Shown here: positions 17,079 to 26,030 of the stretch, piece by piece
Position numbering within the stretch: the stretch's first letter is position 1
Layout of the letters: each line of letters begins with the position of its first letter
Assembly (NCBI RefSeq): GCF_000621525.1
Contig: NZ_JHYC01000032.1
Span: 1 to 33,822 of the forward strand
DNA from: Legionella fairfieldensis ATCC 49588
GTDB taxonomy: Bacteria > Pseudomonadota > Gammaproteobacteria > Legionellales > Legionellaceae
Direction of reading: 5' to 3'
DNA: 33,822 bases
The notes under the pieces: generated by a model
What the model saw: the letters and a program-made list of their open reading frames with translations, nothing else
Told to the model about the DNA's origin: nothing
Database searches by the model: none
Made by a program: the position numbers and the translations under genes

Positions 17079-18590
17079 ATGCCTGGCAAAGAACCGATAT
17101 TGATCGATGTGATGAATCTGCAAAATAATTCAGAGCACCAACAGATTTTTAGTCATTTTCTGAAGCAACAGTTACATAAGGAGCAACAATTAGATTCAGA
17201 AACCCGTATTAAATTTGGCAAAAAACTGAATAGTCAAGGTAATCTCGTAATTTATAATCAAAATACCGCTCAACCGTTTAGTCTCAGTCATTCTATTTTA
17301 GTTTTCCCAAAATATAATGGCTATGCATTGCAAATTTTATCTAAAAATAGCGATAAAAATTATAATTTTGATGAAAAAAGAAAGCGTTATGATAAAAGCT
17401 CTAATGGTTCGATTATAAGGACAAAAGAACTTTATTGGGATGGTACTGAAATACAATTTTCTTATAATACTCGTGTTATTAAAAAAATAAGATTTAGACA
17501 CGATTCTTTAGTAGATAAAAAAAATTTTTTTGCAGCACAAAAAGCACACGCAGAGAAAGAAATCAGGTTAATGCAACGAATTCCCTCCCTGGATTATCAA
17601 AGCTCGGTAATAACGAAAAAAGCTGCTTATATTAATATGGCAAAAATTCCCGGTAAAACTTTAAAGACCCTATTACTTACTGATCAATATGGGCATCAAG
17701 TGCTTGATATCTGGGAGCGTTTTGAAATTACAATAAATATGTTGGAAAAATTAAATGAAATCCATCAACAAGGTATGATACATGCTGATATTCATGATGA
17801 AAATATAATAATCGATTTAGACAGAAATCTGGCCCATTTAATTGATTTTGGCTTTGCACAGGAAATAGCATCTGGAAAGAAAAAAGCGGATACTGCATTT
17901 CTCAATGATACTTATGATAATGATGTTAAAAATATGCTTGGTTTATTAACAAGATTATGGAATTTGAGCGACTTTGTTAAATTACCAGATGAAGAAAAAA
18001 ATGATATAAAAGCAGCGTTGAGCAAAGCGACTATGAAAAATGCTGAACATGAAGAATTATCTGCTATTGAAACATTACATGCATTTAAAAAAATTTATGA
18101 TAATTGGTTAAAAAATCAACATCCACCTCTCGATCTTCATTCTCTGCGTGATAATAAAATAATGGAGCGTAGAAAACATACACGGCAGCTATTTCTTGAT
18201 AGTATTAATTTTGATAACTATATAGACATTTTTAGAGAAAAAGCGGCTGAAATGAATAAAAAAAATAATAATCCTCTTTATGCACAAGCAGCCAAAGAGG
18301 CGACTATTTTATGTGAAAAACTGGTCGCAGAAAAGGTAACATTTTTACAGGTTGAGCATACCAGTCAAGCAAAAAAAGCGTTTAAAGCACAATGTCTAAT
18401 AGCTATTAATGAAGCTACCACTCTACATAAACATGATGATTGGCATGCAGTAATAAAGGAATTTTTATTGCGAATGCTTTCTTTTTTGACCTGCGGATTA
18501 AGTGAAACAAAGCTAGGATTGTTTACGAAGCCAAATCCCGTTAAACCATTGAATGAGTTAGAAATGACCATAAAAAATCAGATTCGTTGA
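17079..18590 (+). CDS. Protein-kinase-like protein, candidate effector
   Basis: The 503-residue protein contains a eukaryotic-like kinase fold. The catalytic loop is H235-A-D237-x4-N242 (HADIHDEN). The metal-binding DFG is at 256-258 (LIDFGFA). A hinge-like AKIPGKTLKTLLL lies before a helix containing EKLNEIHQQGMI. A candidate beta-3 lysine lies in RVIKKIRF near 145-152 and a candidate alpha-C Glu in HAEKEIRLMQ. About 75 residues precede the kinase region, and a Lys/Glu-rich helical region of some 200 residues follows. It is visibly more AT-rich than its neighbours (runs such as AAAAAAATAA), suggesting transfer. A TATAAT lies at 17042-17047, about 30 bases before the ATG. Dot/Icm export is likely but not shown by the sequence. 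Confidence 0.8.
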   Translation: MPGKEPILIDVMNLQNNSEHQQIFSHFLKQQLHKEQQLDSETRIKFGKKLNSQGNLVIYNQNTAQPFSLSHSILVFPKYNGYALQILSKNSDKNYNFDEKRKRYDKSSNGSIIRTKELYWDGTEIQFSYNTRVIKKIRFRHDSLVDKKNFFAAQKAHAEKEIRLMQRIPSLDYQSSVITKKAAYINMAKIPGKTLKTLLLTDQYGHQVLDIWERFEITINMLEKLNEIHQQGMIHADIHDENIIIDLDRNLAHLIDFGFAQEIASGKKKADTAFLNDTYDNDVKNMLGLLTRLWNLSDFVKLPDEEKNDIKAALSKATMKNAEHEELSAIETLHAFKKIYDNWLKNQHPPLDLHSLRDNKIMERRKHTRQLFLDSINFDNYIDIFREKAAEMNKKNNNPLYAQAAKEATILCEKLVAEKVTFLQVEHTSQAKKAFKAQCLIAINEATTLHKHDDWHAVIKEFLLRMLSFLTCGLSETKLGLFTKPNPVKPLNELEMTIKNQIR

Positions 18591-18598
18591 TATCTATT

Positions 18599-18647
18599 CT
18601 CTGCTCAAAAGAATAATTAGGGCCTGACCCTCACCTCTTGAGCAGAG
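18599..18647. terminator. Hairpin between convergent kinase and hslO genes
   Basis: A perfect 10-base inverted repeat CTCTGCTCAA/TTGAGCAGAG (18599-18608 and 18638-18647) encloses a smaller AGGG/CCCT hairpin. It lies exactly between the two stop codons, where a bidirectional terminator would sit. Neither side has a proper T-tract, so it may instead be an mRNA-stabilising structure. Confidence 0.4.
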
Positions 18648-18656
18648 TGCATAAGT

Positions 18657-19502
18657 TTATTGACGAAACAACATCGCCATGTCAATAGCATCATAGCTAT
18701 AGTGTTTATTGCAAAAATCACAGCCAATTTCTATTTTTCCTCTTTCTTTCAGAAGATTATTAGCCTCTTTCTCACCCAAAACTCTTAAAATCTCCTTCAT
18801 TTTGGCTTCATTGCATCGACATTGAAAGCGTACGCTACGACGTTCAAATAAACGCAATTCGGTTTCGTGATATAATCGATGTAAAAGCGCTTCATTATCC
18901 AGATCTAATAATTCTTCTTCTCGAACGGTCTGACCCAGTTGCACTGCGTACTCCCAAAATTGTTCTCGTTGCATACTGTCCTGACCTGGCATTAATTGCA
19001 ATAACATGCCGGCCGCTCTCTCGTCTCCTACCGCCAGCCATACTTTTGTTGCCACCTGTTCAGATTGAGCAAAATAGTGCATCAAATTTTCACTCATCGA
19101 TGTGGACTGAATAGGCACTATACTTTGGTACGCTTGTGTTTGATTATATTGATTAATGGTTAAGACCATGCGCCCTTTTATAAAAGCTTCAGCATAATCC
19201 TGAGTTTCCAGGTTTTCCTGATAAGCAGCGAGACCTCGCAGGGACAATTGATTATCACATTGGATAAGCAGTAGAGGAAAACGTTTATCACCTTGAAACT
19301 GTAAACTTAATTCTCCTTCAAATTTAACACTGCCTGTTAAAAGCAGACAGGAAGCCAGTGCCTCTCCGAGTAAATATTTGATCATGGGCGGATAAGGATG
19401 TTGATTGATTATCGCTTGGTAACTATCTTGTATATGAACTATCTGGCCACGAATATTAGCGTGTTCAAACATAAAGGGCTGTAGAGAATCGGTCTGTTTC
19501 AT
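18657..19502 (-). CDS. hslO: Redox-regulated chaperone Hsp33
   Basis: Hsp33 is a cytosolic holdase chaperone switched on by oxidation. Four zinc-binding cysteines form disulfides under oxidative stress, releasing zinc and exposing the client surface. The 281-residue protein has the whole switch, C228-x-C230 and C261-x2-C264, near the C-terminus. The N-terminal core shows the family pattern IRGQIVHIQDSYQAI near 18-32, then YPPMIKYLLGEALAS and FEGELSLQFQGD. AAGMLLQLMPG near 170 is another Hsp33 signature. The start has AAGG six bases upstream. An extended -10 (TGCTAGAAT, minus strand, near 19553) may be its promoter, back-to-back with that of rep. Confidence 0.96.
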   Translation of the reverse strand: MKQTDSLQPFMFEHANIRGQIVHIQDSYQAIINQHPYPPMIKYLLGEALASCLLLTGSVKFEGELSLQFQGDKRFPLLLIQCDNQLSLRGLAAYQENLETQDYAEAFIKGRMVLTINQYNQTQAYQSIVPIQSTSMSENLMHYFAQSEQVATKVWLAVGDERAAGMLLQLMPGQDSMQREQFWEYAVQLGQTVREEELLDLDNEALLHRLYHETELRLFERRSVRFQCRCNEAKMKEILRVLGEKEANNLLKERGKIEIGCDFCNKHYSYDAIDMAMLFRQ

Positions 19503-19570
19503 TGTAAACCTTGTAAACCCGTCAGTAGAGGGAAAATAAAAAGCAATGCTTTATTCTAGCATAAAGTAGA

Positions 19571-19599
19571 TTGCCTGCTTGCCTTTAGCGCGCGATAAT
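19571..19599 (+). promoter_or_regulatory. Predicted sigma-70 promoter of rep
   Basis: TTGCCT (19571-19576) and GATAAT (19594-19599) are separated by exactly 17 bases, 27 bases before the rep ATG. Just upstream are a perfect 6-1-6 palindrome AAAGCA-A-TGCTTT (19540-19552) and an overlapping CTTTAT/ATAAAG repeat, possibly an operator shared with hslO. Confidence 0.5.
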
Positions 19600-19625
19600 G
19601 TCCCTTTTTTAGACGGAAAGACAAT

Positions 19626-21629
19626 ATGCTTAATCCTCAACAAATGGCAGCAGTGAAATACATCGAGGGGCCATTGTTGGTATTGGCGGGAGCCGGAAGT
19701 GGTAAAACCCGGGTTATCACTCAGAAAATAGCATACCTTATTGAGCAGTGCGGCTATGCGGCCAATACGGTTTGCGCTGTCACGTTTACGAATAAAGCGG
19801 CCAATGAAATGCGTACTCGCATCGCCTCTGTGTTATCTGCCAATTATCGAAGAGGTTTAAAAGTTGCGACGTTTCATACTCTTGGTTTAAGCATCATTAA
19901 ACGCAACCCGGCGCTATGTTCTTTAAAACCCGGTTTTTCTGTGTTTGACAGTGAAGATTGTCTTCAACTGTTACGTCACTTTCTGCCGGCAGGCAAGGCC
20001 CGTGACAGGGATTATCTGATGCAGGTACAACAGCAAATTTCGCGATGGAAAAATGAGCTACATGAACCTGAGATGGTGATGAACAGCTCCCCTGACTCAC
20101 CAATCCATGAGGAAGTAGCACAACTTTATCCACGGTATCAACAGGCGTTACAAGCTTATAATGCGGTAGATTTTGATGATCTGATACGTTTACCCGTTTG
20201 TATTTTAACCAATAACGCTGACATTCTCGTGTATTGGCAAAACAAAATCCGCCATTTATTGGTGGATGAATATCAGGATTCCAACACCAGTCAATACCAA
20301 TTGGTCAAGTTGCTTACAGGGATTCGCGCCCATTTCACCGTTGTTGGTGACGATGATCAGTCCATTTACGCCTGGCGTGGGGCAAAACCTGAAAATCTGG
20401 CGCAGTTACAACGGGATTACCCGCAATTGAAACTCATAAAACTGGAACAAAATTATCGTTCGACCAGCCGAATTCTTCATGTAGCCAATCATTTAATTGC
20501 CAATAATACGCATTTATTCAATAAAAAATTATGGAGTGATTTAGGTTATGGCGAGATGTTGCGCGTTCTTTGTTGTAAGGATGAAAACGATGAGGCAGAA
20601 CAAGTAGTCGCTGATTTGATTAGCCACAAATTACGCTATCGAAATCATTATGGTGATTATGCGATTTTATACCGTGGCAATCATCAATCCCGTGTGTTTG
20701 AGAAGGTATTACGTCATCATGGTATTGCTTACCGTATTAGCGGCGGCGTGTCGTGGTTTGCGCGTGCCGAAGTCAAAGATATTTTCGCCTACCTTAAATT
20801 ACTTTGTAATGAAGCTGATGATGCCGCTTTTTTAAGAGTAATCAATACACCTAAACGAGGAATTGGTGAAACCAGCCTCTCTTCCCTGGGGTATTACGCG
20901 CAAAAAAGAGGCCAAAGTCTTTATGCTTGTGCTGATCATCTGGCACTTAGCGAACAACTGGCTGACAAACCCCGCCTTGCTCTGCAATCGTTCAAGAACT
21001 GGCTTCAACAAATTAAAGCCCGTACGCAAACAGAAACTGTAGTCAATGTGCTGCGGGACATGGTTGAAGAGAGCGGTTATGAAGCTTATATTTATGAGCA
21101 ATGCGATACACCAGCCAAAGCGCAAAAACGCATGGATAATGTCTGGGAACTGGTGGAATGGGTAGGACGTTTATTAGCTAAAGAGCCTGAGCAACAACTC
21201 TCTGATGTCATCAACAAATTAATTTTAATTGATATCCTGGAGCAGGCTGAGGAACCTGATACAGAAACAGTCCAGTTAATGACTTTGCATGCGTCAAAAG
21301 GTTTGGAGTTTCCCTATATTTATTTTGTGGGTATGGAGGAAGAATTGTTACCTCACCGGGTCAGTATTGATGAAGATCAGATTGAAGAGGAACGCCGCCT
21401 TGCTTACGTGGGTATTACCCGAGCGCAAAAAGGTTTATGTTTTACTTTGGCCAGACAACGTCGGCGTGCCGGAGAGTTACAGGATTGCCAACCCAGCCGT
21501 TTTCTCAATGAATTACCACAGGATAGTCTGGAATGGTTTGGTAAAACAGGAGAAGCCAATGAGACAAAGTCCAAAGCATTGGCACAGTCGCACCTGGCTG
21601 GTTTGAAAAATCTGTTAGTGGGAGAATAA
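19626..21629 (+). CDS. rep: ATP-dependent DNA helicase Rep
   Basis: Rep is a superfamily 1A 3'-5' helicase that helps forks pass DNA-bound proteins and aids restart. The 667 residues match E. coli Rep (673) closely at the N-terminus: LNPQQMAAV, then Walker A LAGAGSGKTRVIT near 20-32 and AVTFTNKAANEMRTRI (motif Ia). Other motifs are LLVDEYQDSN (II), VVGDDDQSIYAWRGA (III), LEQNYRST (IV), VQLMTLHASKGLEF near 550 (V) and RRLAYVGITRAQ (VI). It is assigned to Rep rather than UvrD from the length and the N-terminal match. The C-terminal tail is short. The gene ends 11 bases from the stop of the convergent helical-repeat gene, with no terminator visible. Confidence 0.94.
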   Translation: MLNPQQMAAVKYIEGPLLVLAGAGSGKTRVITQKIAYLIEQCGYAANTVCAVTFTNKAANEMRTRIASVLSANYRRGLKVATFHTLGLSIIKRNPALCSLKPGFSVFDSEDCLQLLRHFLPAGKARDRDYLMQVQQQISRWKNELHEPEMVMNSSPDSPIHEEVAQLYPRYQQALQAYNAVDFDDLIRLPVCILTNNADILVYWQNKIRHLLVDEYQDSNTSQYQLVKLLTGIRAHFTVVGDDDQSIYAWRGAKPENLAQLQRDYPQLKLIKLEQNYRSTSRILHVANHLIANNTHLFNKKLWSDLGYGEMLRVLCCKDENDEAEQVVADLISHKLRYRNHYGDYAILYRGNHQSRVFEKVLRHHGIAYRISGGVSWFARAEVKDIFAYLKLLCNEADDAAFLRVINTPKRGIGETSLSSLGYYAQKRGQSLYACADHLALSEQLADKPRLALQSFKNWLQQIKARTQTETVVNVLRDMVEESGYEAYIYEQCDTPAKAQKRMDNVWELVEWVGRLLAKEPEQQLSDVINKLILIDILEQAEEPDTETVQLMTLHASKGLEFPYIYFVGMEEELLPHRVSIDEDQIEEERRLAYVGITRAQKGLCFTLARQRRRAGELQDCQPSRFLNELPQDSLEWFGKTGEANETKSKALAQSHLAGLKNLLVGE

Positions 21630-21640
21630 AGCCTCTTTCC

Positions 21641-23872
21641 TTAATGCTCAACTCCTCTTAACGATACAGGATGACTTGTTTGTTCGATTGGTTTTTTATT
21701 ATTGAACAAACTATATTGCCTTAAATGAACAGGGGAAGACTGAATTTGTTGAATAACAGGAGCATATTGTGCCGAATGCTCTCCAGCATAATGTTTAAAG
21801 TCCTGAACAAGCATAATCCATAGGGCTAAATGCCTGATGAACGTTCCCGGAATGAAGTCTTTTAGAGCAGTTTTTTTCAGCTGAGAAAAAGTACATTTTT
21901 TTAGAAGAATAAGACTAATTAAAAGTTTCTCTGCCAGCTCCTTCTCATTTTCTCTGTGAATATACAGATCAATAATTCTGTCTAAATATTCGTTAACCTG
22001 ATCGCCTGTGATTTCAGGCGCCATAATAATCAGGGCTTCAAGAAAAGGATAAGGAGAATGCTTATTTGAACCGTGTAAATTTTGAAAGCTCAGCATTATA
22101 GCTTGTTCAATTTGAACCGGAGTAAGTTTAGGTAAAAGGCTCTTTAAGAGTTGTGTATTACTTAACTCTTCCTGAAGCATTCGTTCGAAAACGTCATTAA
22201 TTTGTTCTCGGGCGAGGTGATTAACAAGAAGTGACAGGCAAGCAAATCCACTGTAATCTGGAATCCGTTCGATTGCTGAATTATAGAAAAAATTCAAGTC
22301 ATCAGAAGAATTCAGTCCTGGGTTGGAGCGAAGAAGAGCTACTGCGGCTTTTACTTGTTTTTTCTCTCCGGAGAATTCTTTTTTTATAAAAGACATTAAA
22401 ATGGTATATTTTTCTTGAGAAAGAGAAATTTGATGTCCTATTTTTTCAATCCGTTTAAATAGGGAGGGATAATAACCTCCATCTGGATTCTTTATTGTTA
22501 AAATAATCTCACGCAGGCTGTCTTTGGCTTCTTTGTCATTGAATTTAGTATTGGACTGATCTTGATATTCAATAGAATTTCTACTTTGAATTCGATTGCT
22601 CGGGGATGGATATAACCATTTAACAAAGTCAAAGAGACTATCCCTGTAATAAGTATTAAATTGATTAACGGGTACCTTGTTAATTGGAGCTAATTTTATT
22701 TGCGAAAAATCTACATCATAAAAAAGCTTGCCGATCACCTCCTTCGCATTTGTAGGCCCATACAAGACATTCTGGTGGAAAGGAAATGTAGCATATAAAT
22801 TGTGGAGTGTCGCTCTAATTTCAGCAGGAGTTAATTGGGCTATAATTGCTTTTAGAATGTCTCTAATGGCAGATTCGATATAATAGAAGAATGTATGGCA
22901 AGCTAACGTTATTGTATTGAACATGATTTCCATTAAATGGGAAACCTTAACCTGCATTAAGATCGCAAGATAAGTTATCTGTAAGGCGTTTAATGTTAAT
23001 ACCAGGAATTTTTTCGCCCCAGGCTCAAACTCAAAATAAGTAAATGTTTTCCACCTCGATATCCACCACGGTTCTTCATCAAGCATCCAGGGAGGCAATG
23101 TGTTTAACAGCGAGAGCAAAGAAGCAAGAATATAATCTTTATGTATTGAATCACCATCAGGGGCAATTTGAGTTAACAAATTTAACGCTCTGTTTTGAAC
23201 AGATAGAGAGGAAGGATAATTTAACTCCTTTAATGCCAGAATAATTCCCGTGTTGATTTCAGATTGTGAAAGTGAAGAAGAAAATTGGCTAAGAATATCA
23301 AAAGAAGTTTCTTCTATATGCCAGTCATCACGATTAACAATCCAACGAACAAGAGGACGTACTATTTTGCCAACACGCCAGTTATACCAGTAATTTTGAG
23401 TTGCCAAAATCAATACATCATCTATCAATTTCTTAATCTGTTCTGGAGTAAAAAAAGGAGATAATTTAATTAATAAATCCAGAGATTCTTTTCTTGTTTC
23501 ATAACCATTATGCGTAAGTTCTCTCACCAACATTTCAATGGTATCTTGCTGTATGGGAAGTATTATTTTATTTTTTTTAGCAATAAGATATAAACCTTTC
23601 ATTTTATCGATAAGGTTACATTTTGATTTATAAATCCAGGTTGAAATTAAAGCATAGTCCAGATAACAATTGAAAGTGAACGCATTCTGAATAATTTTTT
23701 TTTGTTGAGGTAATGAAAGAAGATTGAAGAGTCTATTTGTGAAAAAAGAATAAAGATACCTGTTAACTATTCTTAATGTTTGTAGCGTATTGTCATCAAG
23801 TTCTTTTAAAAAAGGAGGACTATTTAATAGAGAGAAAAATTCTTGCATTTCCTCCGTGAATGTAAGAGTCAT
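21641..23872 (-). CDS. Helical-repeat protein with F-box-like N-terminus, candidate effector
   Basis: The 743-residue protein is of unrecognised family. Residues about 15-50 (LLNSPPFLKELDDNTLQTLR, then IVNRYLYSFFT) follow the F-box spacing: L/P start, hydrophobic pairs, L-x-x-L-R-x-V-N/C-x-x-W/L. The rest is helical, with recurring segments of the type (F/L)TPEQI-x2-(L/V) then L...LLIKLSP: FFTPEQIKKLIDD, LTPAEIRATLHNL, LTPVQIEQAIMLSF, ITGDQVNEYLDRI and LAREQINDVFERM. These resemble HEAT/ARM-type repeats. The frame opens 17 codons earlier, but the ATG at 23872 has AAGGGA upstream and is preferred. F-box proteins with interaction repeats are a known Legionella effector architecture (for example AnkB, LegU1), but this assignment is inference. 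Confidence 0.7.
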   Translation of the reverse strand: MTLTFTEEMQEFFSLLNSPPFLKELDDNTLQTLRIVNRYLYSFFTNRLFNLLSLPQQKKIIQNAFTFNCYLDYALISTWIYKSKCNLIDKMKGLYLIAKKNKIILPIQQDTIEMLVRELTHNGYETRKESLDLLIKLSPFFTPEQIKKLIDDVLILATQNYWYNWRVGKIVRPLVRWIVNRDDWHIEETSFDILSQFSSSLSQSEINTGIILALKELNYPSSLSVQNRALNLLTQIAPDGDSIHKDYILASLLSLLNTLPPWMLDEEPWWISRWKTFTYFEFEPGAKKFLVLTLNALQITYLAILMQVKVSHLMEIMFNTITLACHTFFYYIESAIRDILKAIIAQLTPAEIRATLHNLYATFPFHQNVLYGPTNAKEVIGKLFYDVDFSQIKLAPINKVPVNQFNTYYRDSLFDFVKWLYPSPSNRIQSRNSIEYQDQSNTKFNDKEAKDSLREIILTIKNPDGGYYPSLFKRIEKIGHQISLSQEKYTILMSFIKKEFSGEKKQVKAAVALLRSNPGLNSSDDLNFFYNSAIERIPDYSGFACLSLLVNHLAREQINDVFERMLQEELSNTQLLKSLLPKLTPVQIEQAIMLSFQNLHGSNKHSPYPFLEALIIMAPEITGDQVNEYLDRIIDLYIHRENEKELAEKLLISLILLKKCTFSQLKKTALKDFIPGTFIRHLALWIMLVQDFKHYAGEHSAQYAPVIQQIQSSPVHLRQYSLFNNKKPIEQTSHPVSLRGVEH

Positions 23873-23960
23873 TGGTTTATCCCTTATACTGCTCGTCCAT
23901 AGTAGCGCGACAAAATAACCCATTTAATAGTTTAAACCATGAGTTAATTACAGACAATAG

Positions 23961-23989
23961 CGTAGCAACTTCTTATAAAAGTTGCTACG
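23961..23989 (-). terminator. Strong hairpin after mavN
   Basis: A perfect 11-base stem CGTAGCAACTT/AAGTTGCTACG with a 7-base loop begins 14 bases after the mavN stop. It lacks a T-tract, so termination would be inefficient or factor-assisted. It separates mavN from the helical-repeat gene downstream on the same strand. Confidence 0.5.
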
Positions 23990-24002
23990 ATTCAAGGAAG
24001 AA

Positions 24003-25892
24003 TCAAGCACCAGGAGCAACTTGAGATCCTAAAGTTTCAAGAAAATCTTGAGTGCGGGTATTGCCTGTACCAAAGAGGCGATGAACATTGTAAGATTTAT
24101 TTTTATCTTTTATTTCCGCTTGAATAAGTCCTTGCACAGTTAATTGTTGCTCTGGATTTGATAGCTTGCGAATTCTCGTTTTCAAATCGTTTAAATCAGC
24201 AATTTTAGCTTGAGCTGATACAGCATTTTTTAAATGCTTTTCAATGTAGTGTTCAATGGAATAAACTGCGTATTGAATATCCCAATCTTTGGATGGTTTA
24301 TCAGCATTTTCTTCTATTTCTACTGCTTCTATTTCTTGGGGGGCATTCTCTTTACTCCAGACTTTATTCCAGGCTGCTTTAAAAGTTAATGGTTTAATTG
24401 GCTGTATGCCAAGCCTTTCTATTTTAATCTGACTTGCCCACGTATCCCAAGCGGCGGCTAAAAGAAAAACCGGTAAGAAAATAAGTCTGAGCAAGCGAGT
24501 TGGAATATCGGTGTTGTGATCGTGACCGTGGCCTGAGGAAAAACGTTCTTGTAAAAGTTGTTGCGTGCCGTGATCATGTTCATGCTCGTGTTCATGAAGA
24601 AAATCGATGAAGTAATGCATGTCTTCAAAACCTTCACTGATAATACCCAATAAGGCTGAGAGAATTGCCGGGATGCGTGGTACTTTATCGGCAGTCACCC
24701 CGATGCTCACCAAATGACCAAGAAAAAAGAGCAGGCGAAGAGGAGTAAGAGTGAGTTTTAATATCAAACGAGCAGGATTTATTCGCTGAAGCAGGTTTTC
24801 ATTAGTGGTTAATTGGTGAGCAATAGCCTTACCTGTTTTTTTAATCGCATTATAGACCATCTCCAGAGATTCAATGGTATTTTGCAAAATAAAAGTAAAT
24901 TGCGATAACCCGTTTACTGATGGACTCGCCACTTTCATAATGAAACCAGGCAGTCTCCCCATCCAGGCAAAAATAGGACGATTGTTTTTAACAATAGTCC
25001 ACCAGGTTCCTGCTGTACAAAAGGTTAATGCCACCGCTAGAGCAAATAAGAAAATCGTGGAGCTGGCAATGAGAATGTTACGGAGAGTAAATCCTTGTTT
25101 TAGATCATTACGAATTTTAGTATACCAGTTACGCAATGTATCATTATTAATCATATCCGTAATTGCATTGTAGATGAGCAAACCGTAAGCAGCCCCTGCA
25201 ATGATTGCCATTGGCGCAATAAGTGGAGGTAAGAGTGTCATAGAAATAGCGGCAAAAAATGGAATTACCGCAAACGCCTCTGTGAGTAAATAAGTCGTAC
25301 CCATGCCCATGAAAACGCTCGCCAACACACTAAAAAGTTTGACCCCATGAAAAATTACTTGACGCTTTTTAAGAAGTGCTTGCCATTCATCCTGCTTATT
25401 GTTTCGAAACCATTGGCGTAGATCATCAGGTAATGTCTCCTGAGACGAAGAAAATAATTGCAAGGCAAACCATTTCTCCATCGTTTTTAATTCCTTTTCA
25501 ATCTGTTTTTTCCTGGCTTTATCTGTCTTATTCAGACGCTTGTGGGCAAATTTACCGAGTAGTTGAAGTTGTATTTCGTAATCTTTAAAAAATTGGGGAC
25601 AAGCCTTTGTGGCGAGAGGAGAATTATCGGCAGAAAGTGTCTCAAGCAAATACTGATTAGCAAGAAAACGCTTGAGATAGTCGCGCTTGAATAATTTATT
25701 CAGTGCTCCCTTAATATTTTGTAAATAAATTTCTCCCTCATAAGCGACAGAGAGGGCAAACGCGCCCAAAGCGATAGGCAGCAAGGGCAATAGAATGTAC
25801 ATGCCACTAAAACTTAAAAACCCAATAATTAAACTGGCCCCTATGGTAAGAAGTATCTGGAGGAGATAAGACGGAACTTTTTTTACTTTCAT
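24003..25892 (-). CDS. mavN: MavN/IroT-like vacuolar membrane protein, iron acquisition effector
   Basis: This 629-residue polytopic membrane protein has hydrophobic segments near 9-31, 33-50, 187-210, 218-246, 277-303, 388-408 and 470-490, separated by charged loops. MavN of L. pneumophila is a Dot/Icm effector that inserts in the Legionella-containing vacuole membrane and supports iron supply; it is Fur-repressed and, as recalled, stands beside lapA. Three observations support the call: the membrane topology, the adjacent divergent M28 aminopeptidase, and the Fur box 47 bases upstream. A His-rich loop at 433-459 (HEHEHEHDHG, then HGHDH) holds eight histidines, and GIISEGFEDMHYF just before it has acidic and His residues. 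Both suit metal binding. No paralogue is seen in the window. Identity rests on memory of family and context, not alignment. Confidence 0.75.
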   Translation of the reverse strand: MKVKKVPSYLLQILLTIGASLIIGFLSFSGMYILLPLLPIALGAFALSVAYEGEIYLQNIKGALNKLFKRDYLKRFLANQYLLETLSADNSPLATKACPQFFKDYEIQLQLLGKFAHKRLNKTDKARKKQIEKELKTMEKWFALQLFSSSQETLPDDLRQWFRNNKQDEWQALLKKRQVIFHGVKLFSVLASVFMGMGTTYLLTEAFAVIPFFAAISMTLLPPLIAPMAIIAGAAYGLLIYNAITDMINNDTLRNWYTKIRNDLKQGFTLRNILIASSTIFLFALAVALTFCTAGTWWTIVKNNRPIFAWMGRLPGFIMKVASPSVNGLSQFTFILQNTIESLEMVYNAIKKTGKAIAHQLTTNENLLQRINPARLILKLTLTPLRLLFFLGHLVSIGVTADKVPRIPAILSALLGIISEGFEDMHYFIDFLHEHEHEHDHGTQQLLQERFSSGHGHDHNTDIPTRLLRLIFLPVFLLAAAWDTWASQIKIERLGIQPIKPLTFKAAWNKVWSKENAPQEIEAVEIEENADKPSKDWDIQYAVYSIEHYIEKHLKNAVSAQAKIADLNDLKTRIRKLSNPEQQLTVQGLIQAEIKDKNKSYNVHRLFGTGNTRTQDFLETLGSQVAPGA

Positions 25893-25938
25893 TGTTCACC
25901 AAAACAGCAGATAAAAGAGAGTGTAACTTTATAACAAA

Positions 25939-25953
25939 TGAAAATGATTATCA
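25939..25953. promoter_or_regulatory. Fur box between mavN and lapA
   Basis: TGAAAAT-G-ATTATCA matches the 7-1-7 Fur inverted repeat (TGATAAT-N-ATTATCA) at 13 of 14 arm positions. It lies 47 bases before the mavN start and 78 before the lapA start, so it could repress either or both by iron. Promoter hexamers overlap it ambiguously (TTGATA on the minus strand, TATAAA further downstream). Confidence 0.75.
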
Positions 25954-26030
25954 ATAATTATATCGGCGACTGGAAAGTAGAAGAAAAGAACGGTTAAATA
26001 GGCGCATCTAACTATTTGAATAAGGGCAAT

